From assembly GCF_000332075.2 (NCBI RefSeq), contig NZ_ALVU02000001.1, forward strand, positions 1,755,193 through 1,819,192: 64,000 nt of DNA, in the 5' to 3' direction. This DNA is from Synechocystis sp. PCC 7509 (GTDB lineage Bacteria; Cyanobacteriota; Cyanobacteriia; Cyanobacteriales; Chroococcidiopsidaceae). The position numbers and the translations under genes were made by a program. Under the pieces are notes generated by a model that saw only the letters and a list, made by a program, of their open reading frames with translations, did no database searches and was not told the origin of the DNA. Within the stretch, counting starts at the first letter, position 1. Each line of letters begins with the position of its first letter. Shown one piece after another: positions 32,622-42,981 of the stretch.

Positions 32622-34259
32622 TTATAACTTACAGTTTAAATCGCCAGATTTTTGCGTAAATCTAGAGTTTTCGCGGTAATCTACCGGGCAATCAATTACC
32701 GCCGGGACATTTTGGGCTAAAGCAGTTTTGAGGATAGGAATAAAATCTGTTGCCGATTCTACGCGGTAGCCTTTTAAGCCCATACTTTCAGCAAACTTTA
32801 CAAAATCTGGGTTGCCAAAATGAACGTAGGAGGAACTACCAAATTGATTTTGCTGTTTCCACTCAATTAAACCGTAACCGCCATCATTGAAAATTAAAGT
32901 TACAAAAGGCGTACCGACTCGTAAAGCCGTTTCTAATTCTTGGCAATTCATCATAAAACCACCATCTCCAGTAGCTGCGACTACTTTACGGTCGGGATAA
33001 ACAAGTTTTGCTGCTACCGCGCCAGGAATGGCGATCCCCATCGCGGCAAAGCCATTAGAAATTAAGCAAGTATTGGGGCGATCGCAATGATAATGACGAG
33101 CCAGCCACATTTTGTGTGCGCCAACGTCCGAAATTACAATATCTTCCGGGCCCATTACCTGGCGCAAATCGTAAATTAGTTTTTGGGGCTTAATCGGAAA
33201 CCCGCTATCGTTGGCGTATTCTTCATAATCTGCCCGAATATCGGCGCGTAATTGCAAGGCGTAGGGTTCGGGTTTGCCTTGACGATCAACTCTGTGCAAA
33301 ATCTCCTCTAAGGAATCAGAAATGTCGCCCACAACCTCCACTATTGGCACGTAGCTACTATCAATCTCGGCAGACATGGCATTGATATGGATAATCGGAA
33401 TATGGGCTTGAGGATTCCATTTTTTAGGCGAATATTCGATTAAATCATAGCCGATCGCAATCACCAAATCCGTATTGTCAAACCCGCAATTGATATAGTC
33501 TCGCTGCTGCAATCCCATCGTCCACAACGCCAAAGGATGAGTATAAGGAATTACGCCTTTACCCATAAAAGTATTGACGACAGGAATATTTAACTCTGTA
33601 GCAAACTTAGTTAAAATCTCGCTGGCATTGGCTCTAATTGCCCCATTACCCACTAATATCAACGGATTTTTTGCTTCAGAAATAGCGGCGGCGGCGGCGG
33701 TAATACTTTGAAAAGCCGCATAGGTTTTTTGCAGAGCGCTGTTATTTAAAGGTGTCCCCACCGCAGGCATGGCGGCAATATTTTCGGGTAAATCGATATG
33801 TACCGCCCCAGGTTTTTCACTTTGGGCAGTCTTAAAAGCCCGGCGGACAATTTCGGGAGTATTGCTAGGTCTAACTATTTGGCTATTCCACTTGGTTACA
33901 GGGGCAAACATTGCCACTAAGTCGAGATACTGGTGCGCCTCAATGTGCATCCGATCTGTTCCTACTTGCCCAGTAATGGCAACTAAAGGAGCGCCGTCTA
34001 AATTCGCGTCAGCAACGCCCGTCATTAAGTTTGTGGCCCCAGGGCCCAAAGTTGAAAGACATACCCCAGACATACCCGTTAAGCGCCCGTAAACGTCTGC
34101 CATAAACGCCGCGCCTTGCTCGTGTCGAGTAGTAATAAACTTGATGGAGGATTTTTTTATTGCCTCCAAAACGTGCAGGTTTTCTTCTCCAGGTAAGCCA
34201 AAAATGTATTGCACGCCTTCGTTTTCTAGACATTGAACTAATAATTCTGCTGTATTCAT
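32622..34259 (-). CDS. 2-oxoglutarate decarboxylase (acetolactate synthase-like ThDP enzyme)
   Basis: A 545-residue thiamine-diphosphate enzyme with an ALS-like sequence: FGLPGEENLHVLEAI, TRHEQGAAFMADVYGR (cofactor-activating Glu), GPGATNLMTGVADA, and the ThDP-Mg motif GDGGFMMN...NDGGYG. By sequence alone it would be called acetolactate synthase large subunit. However, the upstream gene is a succinic-semialdehyde dehydrogenase, and in Synechococcus 7002 the ALS-annotated neighbour of that enzyme (A2770/A2771) was shown to decarboxylate 2-oxoglutarate. I infer the same role: 2-oxoglutarate to succinic semialdehyde plus CO2, closing the TCA cycle without 2-oxoglutarate dehydrogenase. No ALS small subunit is adjacent. 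Confidence 0.82.
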   Translation of the reverse strand: MNTAELLVQCLENEGVQYIFGLPGEENLHVLEAIKKSSIKFITTRHEQGAAFMADVYGRLTGMSGVCLSTLGPGATNLMTGVADANLDGAPLVAITGQVGTDRMHIEAHQYLDLVAMFAPVTKWNSQIVRPSNTPEIVRRAFKTAQSEKPGAVHIDLPENIAAMPAVGTPLNNSALQKTYAAFQSITAAAAAISEAKNPLILVGNGAIRANASEILTKFATELNIPVVNTFMGKGVIPYTHPLALWTMGLQQRDYINCGFDNTDLVIAIGYDLIEYSPKKWNPQAHIPIIHINAMSAEIDSSYVPIVEVVGDISDSLEEILHRVDRQGKPEPYALQLRADIRADYEEYANDSGFPIKPQKLIYDLRQVMGPEDIVISDVGAHKMWLARHYHCDRPNTCLISNGFAAMGIAIPGAVAAKLVYPDRKVVAATGDGGFMMNCQELETALRVGTPFVTLIFNDGGYGLIEWKQQNQFGSSSYVHFGNPDFVKFAESMGLKGYRVESATDFIPILKTALAQNVPAVIDCPVDYRENSRFTQKSGDLNCKL

Positions 34260-34341
34260 TAACTTGCTTCCTTCACACTCTATATAAAAAATAGTTGACG
34301 CGATCGCCCTTCTACCTAATAGTTCCCAATTAGATAGGACT

Positions 34342-35706
34342 TTATTTCACCCAAACGGTTTTAATATTCACAAATTCATGAATCCCCGCTCTGCCCAATT
34401 CTCGACCATAACCGGACTTTTTGATGCCGCCAAAGGGCATTCGGGGGTCAGACTTGACCATACTGTTGATAAATACCGCTCCGGCTTCGATTTCGTCAAT
34501 TAGGCGATCGCTTTGGGCTTTATTATTTGTCCACCCACTAGCACCTAACCCAAAGGGCGTATCGTTGGCTAACTTAATCGCTTCATCAATATTTGCTACT
34601 TTAAATAACAATGCCACTGGCCCAAAAAATTCCTCTTTTGCTGTGGGGCTTTCGGGGGGAATATCCGTTAATATTGTCGCTGGATAGTAGTTTCCGGGGC
34701 GTTCTAACCTTTGTCCGCCAATTAACACTTTTGCGCCGTCTTTTACTGCTTGGCTAACTTGATAGTCTAAGTCTTTGAGAATGTTCGGCGTTGCCAATGG
34801 GCCTAAGTCTGTATCTGGCTGCATGGGATCGCCGACTTTTAAAGCGGCAAATTTTTCTACTAATTTTTGCTGGAATTGCTCGGCAATTTCTTCTACCACA
34901 ATAAAGCGTTTTGCCGCAATGCAAGATTGTCCATTATTAAGCATCCGCGCTGTGACAGCGGTAGTTACAGCAGCTTCTAAATCGGCGCTACCCAAAACTA
35001 TAAACGGATCGCTGCCTCCCAATTCTAAAACTACTTTTTTAATTTGTTTTCCGGCGGCGGCGGCTAAACTTGCTCCTGCTACTTCACTTCCGGTTAAAGT
35101 TGCGGCAGAAATGCGATCGCTATTTATTAAATCGCTAACTTTGTCCGCTCCTACTAACAATGTTTGAAATACTCCCGTAGAAAAACCTGCTTTAGTAAAA
35201 ATCTCCTCTATTGCTAAGGCACACTGCGGTACATTGGAAGCGTGTTTAAGTAAGCCTACATTCCCCGCCATTAACGCGGGTGCTGCAAAGCGAAATACTT
35301 GCCAAAATGGGAAATTCCAAGGCATTACCGCCAAAATTGCCCCCATTGGTTGGTAGCGAATAAAACTAGCACTAGCATCGGTAGCAACGGGTACATCGGC
35401 GAGAAATTTGGCAGCGTTTTCGGCATAGTAACGACACACCAAAGCGCATTTTTCAACTTCCGAAATTGCACCTTTAATCGGTTTGCCCATTTCTAAAGTC
35501 ATAAGTTGCGCGTATTGCGCTTTATTTTGCTCTAACATGGCGGCGGCGGCGATCATTACCTCCGCGCGTTTGTTTATCGGTGTTTTTCGCCACTTTTCAC
35601 TAGCTTGCTGCGATAACTCAAGTTTAGTTTCAATTTCACTATCTGTTAGTGCTGTAAAGGTTTTTAGCGTTTCCCCCGTAGCCGGATTAATTGTAGAAAT
35701 CGCCAT
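34342..35706 (-). CDS. gabD: Succinate-semialdehyde dehydrogenase
   Basis: A 454-residue aldehyde dehydrogenase with the N-terminus INPATGETLKTF, the cofactor region MPWNFPFWQVFRFAAPALMAGN, the catalytic Glu in ELGGSDPFIVL, the catalytic Cys in NNGQSCIAAKRF, and the C-terminal MPFGGIKKSGYGRELG. The sequence type is NAD(P)-dependent SSADH. It precedes the 2-oxoglutarate decarboxylase gene by 82 bases on the same strand, forming the two-step bypass that ends in succinate. Confidence 0.88.
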   Translation of the reverse strand: MAISTINPATGETLKTFTALTDSEIETKLELSQQASEKWRKTPINKRAEVMIAAAAMLEQNKAQYAQLMTLEMGKPIKGAISEVEKCALVCRYYAENAAKFLADVPVATDASASFIRYQPMGAILAVMPWNFPFWQVFRFAAPALMAGNVGLLKHASNVPQCALAIEEIFTKAGFSTGVFQTLLVGADKVSDLINSDRISAATLTGSEVAGASLAAAAGKQIKKVVLELGGSDPFIVLGSADLEAAVTTAVTARMLNNGQSCIAAKRFIVVEEIAEQFQQKLVEKFAALKVGDPMQPDTDLGPLATPNILKDLDYQVSQAVKDGAKVLIGGQRLERPGNYYPATILTDIPPESPTAKEEFFGPVALLFKVANIDEAIKLANDTPFGLGASGWTNNKAQSDRLIDEIEAGAVFINSMVKSDPRMPFGGIKKSGYGRELGRAGIHEFVNIKTVWVK

Positions 35707-36135
35707 TACTTTTCGCCTCCAGAAGTGCGATCGCCTTTCCCTTTCTATTTTGGCGCTAAAATTAGGGAATGTAACGCTTTTTGAGCGATCGCTTTCTCCT
35801 TTGTTTTTGACAAATTTTTCATTATTTTAATAAAACGTATTGCTTTGTAAACCTAACTACAGCTTTCTCCAAAAACCTAAGCTATTGTTAAAAAATATTA
35901 AGTTTATTTGAGATGCCAACCAGTTGAATCTTAATAATCTTGGCTACTGTTAACAGCGATACTAAAACTTAGTTAGCTTTTTTGCCTGTCTCGTCTCAGT
36001 AATACAGTAAAAAATTAGTTAAGAGCCAGTCCGTCACGAGCGCCAGCTACGCCGCTTGGGGAATGCCTCAATTAGAAGTTAGGGCAAAAATGCTTTCGTC
36101 TGTTGATGAAGTCCCACTTAATGGAGTAAAAAAAA
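35707..36135. other. Intergenic region between divergent genes
   Basis: About 430 AT-rich bases. A short GC-rich block near 36033-36060 (CACGAGCGCCAGCTACGCCG followed by CTTGGGGAATGCC) stands out and resembles repetitive intergenic sequence common in filamentous and coccoid cyanobacteria. Otherwise nothing recognisable; it should carry the promoter of the SSADH gene. Confidence 0.35.
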
Positions 36136-36546
36136 TTGGAAGTTTTAGCTAAAAATAGCGAAACAATTGCTAAACAAGCACAAATTTTAGCTGTAGATGA
36201 TAATGAAGATAATTTGCTGTTACTGAGAGAAGTATTAAATGTATTTGACTGTTCGTTAATCACCGCAACAGAGGGGCAAATAGCTTTACTCCTAGCCCAA
36301 GTTTACCATCCTGACCTGATTTTGCTAGATGTAATGCTGCCAGATTTAAACGGTGTAGAGGTTGTCCGCCATCTGAAGCAAAACCCAACTACAAAAAATA
36401 TTCCTGTAATTGCTGTAACGGCTTTAGCTAGACAAGAAGACCGCGATCGCCTATTAGCGGCGGGTTGCCAGGAATATATCACAAAGCCCTATATGCTGGA
36501 AGAATTAGAAGCAATGGTGCGTTGTTATTTAGCTAGAAATAGTTAA
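36136..36546 (+). CDS. Stand-alone response-regulator receiver protein
   Basis: A 136-residue CheY-like receiver: acidic pair in VDDNEDN, phosphorylation Asp in ILLDVMLPD, Thr in AVTALA and Lys in YITKPY. No output domain, so it is a phospho-relay or protein-interaction regulator. The start is probably TTG 36136, preceded by GGAG at 36123-36126, since no ATG fits. Its 3' end overlaps the convergent DUF2294 gene by 18 bases. Confidence 0.88.
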   Translation: MEVLAKNSETIAKQAQILAVDDNEDNLLLLREVLNVFDCSLITATEGQIALLLAQVYHPDLILLDVMLPDLNGVEVVRHLKQNPTTKNIPVIAVTALARQEDRDRLLAAGCQEYITKPYMLEELEAMVRCYLARNS

Positions 36547-36906
36547 CTCTGGGGCATGAGCTAAAATCGCTACAATGCTAGTTCTCCCACTATCTAATGA
36601 TGACTTGCTAATTAAATCTGTAAGTGGAATAGACGTAACTTCTTCAATTGTCGATTTAAGATAAGGTTCAAAAGCCAAGTGAATATTAGTTCTTACTTCT
36701 TGCGCCAATTCTCCCTTGCCAATATCTATCAATAACTGCTCTGGTTGGGTAACAGAATCTTCAATAATCACTGTTAAATTTTTATCTAGCAGTTTACAAG
36801 AAATTTGCTGGGGTTGATGTCCGAGAATTTTTAAATATACCTGTTGAATGCGCTCTAATAACTTTTGCTCTAACTGTTCTTGAGTTGGGGGAAAACTTTT
36901 TGTCAT
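36529..36906 (-). CDS. DUF2294 family protein
   Basis: A 125-residue soluble protein of the DUF2294 (Na-translocating-associated) family, of unknown function: EQKLLERIQQVYLKILGHQP, LTVIIEDSVTQPEQLL, VRTNIHLAFEPYL. Its last codons run antisense into the end of the receiver gene (18-base overlap), which may couple the expression of the two. Confidence 0.72.
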   Translation of the reverse strand: MTKSFPPTQEQLEQKLLERIQQVYLKILGHQPQQISCKLLDKNLTVIIEDSVTQPEQLLIDIGKGELAQEVRTNIHLAFEPYLKSTIEEVTSIPLTDLISKSSLDSGRTSIVAILAHAPELTISS

Positions 36907-37284
36907 AAATTATTTGTTAAAAAAGTAACTAATTTAATTTTTTAATAATTTATCCGATCAAGGTTTAACTACAAACAACCCATAGGCATATATAGCGATC
37001 CTATTCGAGTTATGAAATATGAATAGCCCCCAACCCCCAATTAAAGGTGGCTAAGAGTCTTGTCCCCCAAAAAAAGGGAGTTAGGGGGCGAAACTCTCTT
37101 GCTGTTCACGACTGATTGCAAACGTTGTAGGGGGCGGCATCTTTTGGGGAGAATCCTTCTTCCCAAAAGATGCCTTCGCAATGCATTGCACCGGTGCATA
37201 AATAAAAAAGCAGAGCTTCCTGAGAAACTCTGCTTTTTTTAAAGTAACGGTTAAGGCGCAAGTAATACTTACACCTACGGACGA
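36907..37284. other. Intergenic region with half a repeat element and C/G-tract hairpins
   Basis: TATAGCGATCCTATTCGAGT at 36992 onward matches the end of the dispersed element in reverse (compare TATAGCAATCCTAT, the complement of copy B's right end), so this looks like a half copy. Then come CCCCCAACCCCCAATTAAAG (37028) and CCCCCAAAAAAAGGG-type hairpin sequences to about 37092, common intergenic filler in cyanobacteria. No gene. Confidence 0.4.
37204..37240 (-). terminator. Rho-independent terminator of groESL
   Basis: AAAAAAGCAGAG (37204-37215) and CTCTGCTTTTTT (37228-37239) form a stem with a 12-base loop and T-runs on both sides. On the minus strand it follows groEL by about 45 bases and is the expected operon terminator. 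Confidence 0.85.
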
Positions 37285-38982
<1,698 letters not shown>

Positions 38983-39003
38983 TTATCTTTGCAGTGAGAT
39001 TGC

Positions 39004-39315
39004 TTAGGCAACTACGGCAAGAATGTCTTTTTCAGATAACAGGACGTATTCTTCTGTACCAAGCTTGATATCTGTGCCAGCATACTTGGAGTAAAGGACT
39101 TTGTGTCCTATTTCTACTTCCATTTGCTGACGAGTACCGTCATCATTACGCTTACCATCACCCAAAGCGACTACTTCCCCTACTTGGGGCTTTTCTTTGG
39201 CGTTATCGGGCAAATATAGACCTCCGGCGGTCTTTTCTTCGGCGGCGCTGACTTTGACAAATACGCGATCGCCTAGGGGCTTAACTGTCGATACACTTAA
39301 AGTTACTGCTGCCAT
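39004..39315 (-). CDS. groES: Co-chaperonin GroES
   Basis: A 103-residue GroES lid protein: [22 protein letters not shown] with the mobile loop, then [20 protein letters not shown] and [13 protein letters not shown]. First gene of the groESL operon, 81 bases before groEL. The leader carries a CIRCE operator. Confidence 0.97.
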   Translation of the reverse strand: MAAVTLSVSTVKPLGDRVFVKVSAAEEKTAGGLYLPDNAKEKPQVGEVVALGDGKRNDDGTRQQMEVEIGHKVLYSKYAGTDIKLGTEEYVLLSEKDILAVVA

Positions 39316-39336
39316 AAATAGGTTTCTCCCAAAAAA

Positions 39337-39363
39337 TTAGCACTCTCTGCTCCTGAGTGCTAA
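39337..39363. promoter_or_regulatory. CIRCE operator for HrcA upstream of groESL
   Basis: TTAGCACTC (39337-39345), nine bases, GAGTGCTAA (39355-39363): an exact match to the CIRCE consensus. HrcA binds it to repress groESL until heat stress. It lies 22-48 bases before the groES start codon. Confidence 0.96.
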
Positions 39364-39505
39364 TTTAGCTAAATATGCAGCCTAAAAGCAACAAAATTTT
39401 GTGTACGGGTTTCCGAACTTATACCCTGTGATAGTTGCAATGGCTGTGGTAATTGGTTTAGAAGTGCGATCGCTCTATTGACACCAAATATTATCTTTTG
39501 TAACA

Positions 39506-39976
39506 ATGACCCCAGAAAATCCCGCCGCCATCGAGCTAGTTGAAAAAAATGAAACTTGCCAAGCTAAAGACTTAGACTCCTTAGCTATTTGTATTAAAAA
39601 CTTAGGATTAGAGCAAATTGAACGCCACATTTTTATTTGTGCTGGCCCAACTTTTCCTCAATGCTGCTCCACAAAGACGAGTTTAGAATCTTGGGAGTAT
39701 CTAAAAAAGCGATTAAAACAGTTAAAACTCGATAAGCCAACAGATACTCGTCCTAGTTGTATATTTCGCACCAAAGCTAATTGCTTGCGAGTTTGTAGCG
39801 CTGGCCCAATTTTAGTAGTTTATCCTGATGGCGTTTGGTATCGTCAAGCAACTCCTGAAGTTATTGAGCGGATTATTCAAGAACATTTAATTAATAACTG
39901 TGTTGTTGAAGAATATGCTTTTTTAACTCATCCTTTACCGCAACCTGTAGTTTTTGATACACAAGTAAATAAATAA
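39506..39976 (+). CDS. (2Fe-2S) thioredoxin-like ferredoxin domain protein
   Basis: A 156-residue protein with a ferredoxin-like C-terminal domain: HIFICAGPTFPQCC, CIFRTKANCLRVCSAGPILVVYPDG, with the Cys pattern for a 2Fe-2S cluster in a thioredoxin fold; the extra Cys pair QCC replaces the usual arrangement slightly. Such stand-alone proteins occur widely in cyanobacteria; redox partner unknown. Confidence 0.82.
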   Translation: MTPENPAAIELVEKNETCQAKDLDSLAICIKNLGLEQIERHIFICAGPTFPQCCSTKTSLESWEYLKKRLKQLKLDKPTDTRPSCIFRTKANCLRVCSAGPILVVYPDGVWYRQATPEVIERIIQEHLINNCVVEEYAFLTHPLPQPVVFDTQVNK

Positions 39977-40235
39977 TAGTGACAATGGTTTTTTATGCTA
40001 AGACAATATCAAACCTAATAGCAACATTTGTTGATAAGACTGCTAAGATTTTAGACGGAAAAATTAATATATAATAACGCATTAGATATACTATATAATT
40101 CCGTAGCATTACTGGAATGCAATTTTTTAAGATTGGCAACTTCGCTTTAACCGCTAGATGCTATCTTTCGGGAAACAAGGCAAGACACCTATTTATAAAA
40201 TTTCCTTGAATTAAAAGTAACCACCGTAGCAAAGT

Positions 40236-40883
40236 ATGAAAGAAACTAGCGTTAAAGAACACAAAAGACTGCTATTAATTGATGATGACCCAAATTTAAT
40301 ATTGCTAGTCAAGGATTATTTAGAATTTCGGGGTTATGAAGTGATCACGGCAGAAAATGGTAGAGAAGCTCTAGAAGTTTTAGAAAATGATGTCCCAGAC
40401 ATGATTGTTTGCGATGTGATGATGCCAGAAATGGATGGCTATGATTTTGTAAGTAACATTCGCGAAGATGAGCGTACTAGCTGGATTCCTGTCTTATTTC
40501 TTTCTGCCAAAGGTCAAGCTCAAGACCGAGTCAAGGGTTTAAATGTAGGCGCAGATGTGTACATGGTCAAACCTTTTGAACCAGAGGAATTAGTAGCCCA
40601 AGTAGAAGCATCGCTCAAACAAGCTTTTCGGCAAAGACAGCAATCAAGTGATGGGGGCGATAATGAATCAAAAATTCAAGTTCCCTTCGATGTTCACCTG
40701 ACGCAAACAGAATTGAAAGTAGTGCAATTTGTAGCTAGAGGTTTAGCTAATAAAAATATTGCTGACGAACTCAATGTAAGTCAGCGCACCGTAGAAAGTC
40801 ACGTTTCCAATATGCTAGGCAAAACCGGGTTGCACAACCGCACCGAACTAGCGCGGTGGGCAATTGAAAACCAAATGACTTAA
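40236..40883 (+). CDS. NarL/LuxR-family response regulator
   Basis: A 215-residue two-domain regulator. The receiver (1-125) has LIDDDPN, the phospho-acceptor Asp in VCDVMMPEMDG and Lys in MVKPFEPEEL. The LuxR-type HTH (~148-210) has LTQTELKVVQFVARGLANKNIADEL and QRTVESHVSNML. It would bind DNA when phosphorylated by an unlinked histidine kinase. It differs from the Ycf29/Rre1 type in its HTH, so I give no symbol. Its target is unknown. Confidence 0.9.
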   Translation: MKETSVKEHKRLLLIDDDPNLILLVKDYLEFRGYEVITAENGREALEVLENDVPDMIVCDVMMPEMDGYDFVSNIREDERTSWIPVLFLSAKGQAQDRVKGLNVGADVYMVKPFEPEELVAQVEASLKQAFRQRQQSSDGGDNESKIQVPFDVHLTQTELKVVQFVARGLANKNIADELNVSQRTVESHVSNMLGKTGLHNRTELARWAIENQMT

Positions 40884-40919
40884 AAGTTACAGAAACTCAA
40901 ACTTATTATCAATTACCAA

Positions 40920-41216
40920 TTACCAACCATCTTCTTCCGCCCTCGATTGTCCCCAAATTTCTAAATCCAACTCATTGAGGTAAGTCAAAGCACTTTGAAT
41001 TTGCTCGGCTTTACCTCGCAATTCGAGTTCAAACCAGCCATCATCTCGGATATTTGCGCCCAGTAAGGCGGCAGCAATATTTACGGTGACACCATAATGT
41101 GAAACTAAACGCGAAATTATGGGTTCTTCGTGCAAGTTTTTGGGGATATGAATTTTGATTCGAGTTTGAGTTGGTCTAGAGTGCAAAGAAAAGTTGTCTT
41201 GATTTTGGATAGACAT
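40920..41216 (-). CDS. NIL domain protein of the sulfate transport operon
   Basis: A 98-residue protein with one NIL domain (IKIHIPKNLHEEPIISRLV; NIAAALLGANIRDDGW; LTYLNELDLEIWG). NIL domains bind amino acids or metals in methionine-importer ATPases and ferredoxins. The gene follows cysW by 11 bases, so it belongs to the operon. It could act as a sulfur-status sensor for the transporter, which is an inference. Confidence 0.82.
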   Translation of the reverse strand: MSIQNQDNFSLHSRPTQTRIKIHIPKNLHEEPIISRLVSHYGVTVNIAAALLGANIRDDGWFELELRGKAEQIQSALTYLNELDLEIWGQSRAEEDGW

Positions 41217-41227
41217 AACACGCTCTC

Positions 41228-42106
41228 CTATTCAATATCTTTGATTTGAGTTTTACGTTCCAAAACTTCCTTCAATACCAACGTTACCAAGGCTAAACCC
41301 GCCAGCAAAACCGCCGCCGCAAAAGCAGATTCGGTTTGATACTGCTTGTAAGCCTCCTCTACAAATAAAGGTAAAGTTTGGGTTTTGCCGCCAATATTTC
41401 CCGATACAACCGAAACTGCACCAAATTCGCCCATAACTCTAGCATTGGTTAAAATTACTCCGTAGAGCAGACCCCAGCGAATATTTGGCAGGGTGACGCG
41501 CCAAAATATTTGCCAATCGTTCGCTCCTAAAGTTTTTGCCGCTTCTTCTTGGTCAAAACCGGATTCTTCCAAAACCGGGATAACTTCACGGGCGACAAAA
41601 GGCATCGTAATAAAAGCACTAGCAATTACCATGGCTGGCAGCGCAAAAATTATTTTAATATTTGCCGCATTTAGTAATGGCCCAAACCAGCCATTACGCC
41701 CGTAGAGTAATACAAGCATTAATCCTGCTACTACGGGAGAAACGGCAAAAGGTATATCAAGAATGCTAATTAGCAATGCTCTACCGCGAAATTGATTGCG
41801 GGCAATTACCCAGGCTGCACAAAGTCCAAAAACGGTGTTGACGGGGACAACAATTAAGGCAATTATGACGGTGAGCTTAATTGCATGAAGAAAAACAGGT
41901 TGGGTTAGGTTTGTCAAAAAAGGCGCAAACCCTGACTTAAAAGCTTGAACAAAAACGTTTGCGGCGGGAATAAATAGAATTAAAGCAAGATAAGCAACCG
42001 CAATTCCAATTAAAACAAATTTTACCCAGGGGCGATCGCCATTAGCTAATTTTTTCTTAGGAAAACTTGCATTAAAAGACTTACCAGCAATGTTGTTAGA
42101 GTTCAT
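41228..42106 (-). CDS. cysW: Sulfate ABC transporter permease CysW
   Basis: A 292-residue inner-membrane permease with six helices, the EAA docking loop EEAAKTLGANDWQIFWRVTLP, and the CysW hallmarks NARVMGEFGAVSVVSGNIGGKTQTLPL. It pairs with CysT to form the sulfate/thiosulfate channel. The start overlaps the end of cysT by 11 bases, indicating translational coupling. Confidence 0.94.
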   Translation of the reverse strand: MNSNNIAGKSFNASFPKKKLANGDRPWVKFVLIGIAVAYLALILFIPAANVFVQAFKSGFAPFLTNLTQPVFLHAIKLTVIIALIVVPVNTVFGLCAAWVIARNQFRGRALLISILDIPFAVSPVVAGLMLVLLYGRNGWFGPLLNAANIKIIFALPAMVIASAFITMPFVAREVIPVLEESGFDQEEAAKTLGANDWQIFWRVTLPNIRWGLLYGVILTNARVMGEFGAVSVVSGNIGGKTQTLPLFVEEAYKQYQTESAFAAAVLLAGLALVTLVLKEVLERKTQIKDIE

Positions 42107-42953
42107 AGCGTCGCCCCCAAGCTTGCAACAGGTTGATTGCTAACAAAATCAGTAGCGACAGCACCAGCAAAACTGTACCAATTACTGTTGCTCCCGAATA
42201 GTCGTATTGTTCCAATCTTTGAATAATTAGCACCGAAGCAATCAAGTCCTGATAAGGGATATTTGAGGCAATAATTACCACCGAACCATATTCCCCTACC
42301 GCACGAGAAAAAGCTAAAGCTATTCCCGTCAACATCGCCGGCATTAAGGGCGGTAAAATTACCCGCCAAAAAGTCTGCCATCTAGAAGCCCCCAATGACC
42401 AAGCTGCTTCTTCGATTTCTTTTTCCATTTCTTGCAACACAGGCTGCAAGGCACGCACGACAAAGGGCAGAGAGATGAATAACATCGCTATCCCTACCCC
42501 TAAGCGCGTAAAAGCTATTTTAATTCCGTAGGGGGCAACCAAAGAGCCAAGCCAGCCGTTATCGCTATAAACCGTTGCTAAAGTTAATCCGGCAACGGAA
42601 GTAGGCAAAGCAAAGGGTAAATCAATTGCCGCGTCTACTAAGCGTTTGAGCGGGAAATCGTACCTAACTAACACCCAAGCAATTAATAGTCCCAAAACTC
42701 CGTTAATTAGGGCGGCAACAAAGGCAGTAACAAAAGTAACATCGTAAGTTGCTAAAGCAACAGGACTTGTGGCAATTTTCCAAAAGTCAATTGGCTTTTC
42801 TGTTGCTGCTTTTAAAATTAAGGCTGATACTGGCAACAACAGCACAATTGTCAAGTAGCCTAAAGTAATTCGCCAAGGGACAGACAGCCCTAATATTTTG
42901 TTTAGGGGTTCCCAGGAAGTCGGTTTTTTTTGCTTGGAGTAAGAAGATACCAT
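42096..42953 (-). CDS. cysT: Sulfate ABC transporter permease CysT
   Basis: A 285-residue permease of six helices, with EEAAWSLGASRWQTFWRVILPPL (EAA loop) and ALAFSRAVGEYGSVVIIASN. It has the CysT (CysU)-type N-terminus WRITLGYLTIVLLLPVSALI. Second gene of sbpA-cysT-cysW. Confidence 0.94.
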   Translation of the reverse strand: MVSSYSKQKKPTSWEPLNKILGLSVPWRITLGYLTIVLLLPVSALILKAATEKPIDFWKIATSPVALATYDVTFVTAFVAALINGVLGLLIAWVLVRYDFPLKRLVDAAIDLPFALPTSVAGLTLATVYSDNGWLGSLVAPYGIKIAFTRLGVGIAMLFISLPFVVRALQPVLQEMEKEIEEAAWSLGASRWQTFWRVILPPLMPAMLTGIALAFSRAVGEYGSVVIIASNIPYQDLIASVLIIQRLEQYDYSGATVIGTVLLVLSLLILLAINLLQAWGRRYEL

Positions 42954-42981
42954 TTATAGTTTTTTGGTTGCGAATATTTCT

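Noticed and set aside
37060-37242. Sixty-codon frame before the groEL terminator
   Set aside because: It spans C/G-tract intergenic repeats and the terminator hairpin, and has no domain.
40236-40883. Identification of the NarL regulator as Rre1/Ycf29, which would tie it to the groESL operon nearby
   Set aside because: Its HTH lacks the sequence I know from Ycf29-type proteins, and CIRCE/HrcA already explains groESL control.
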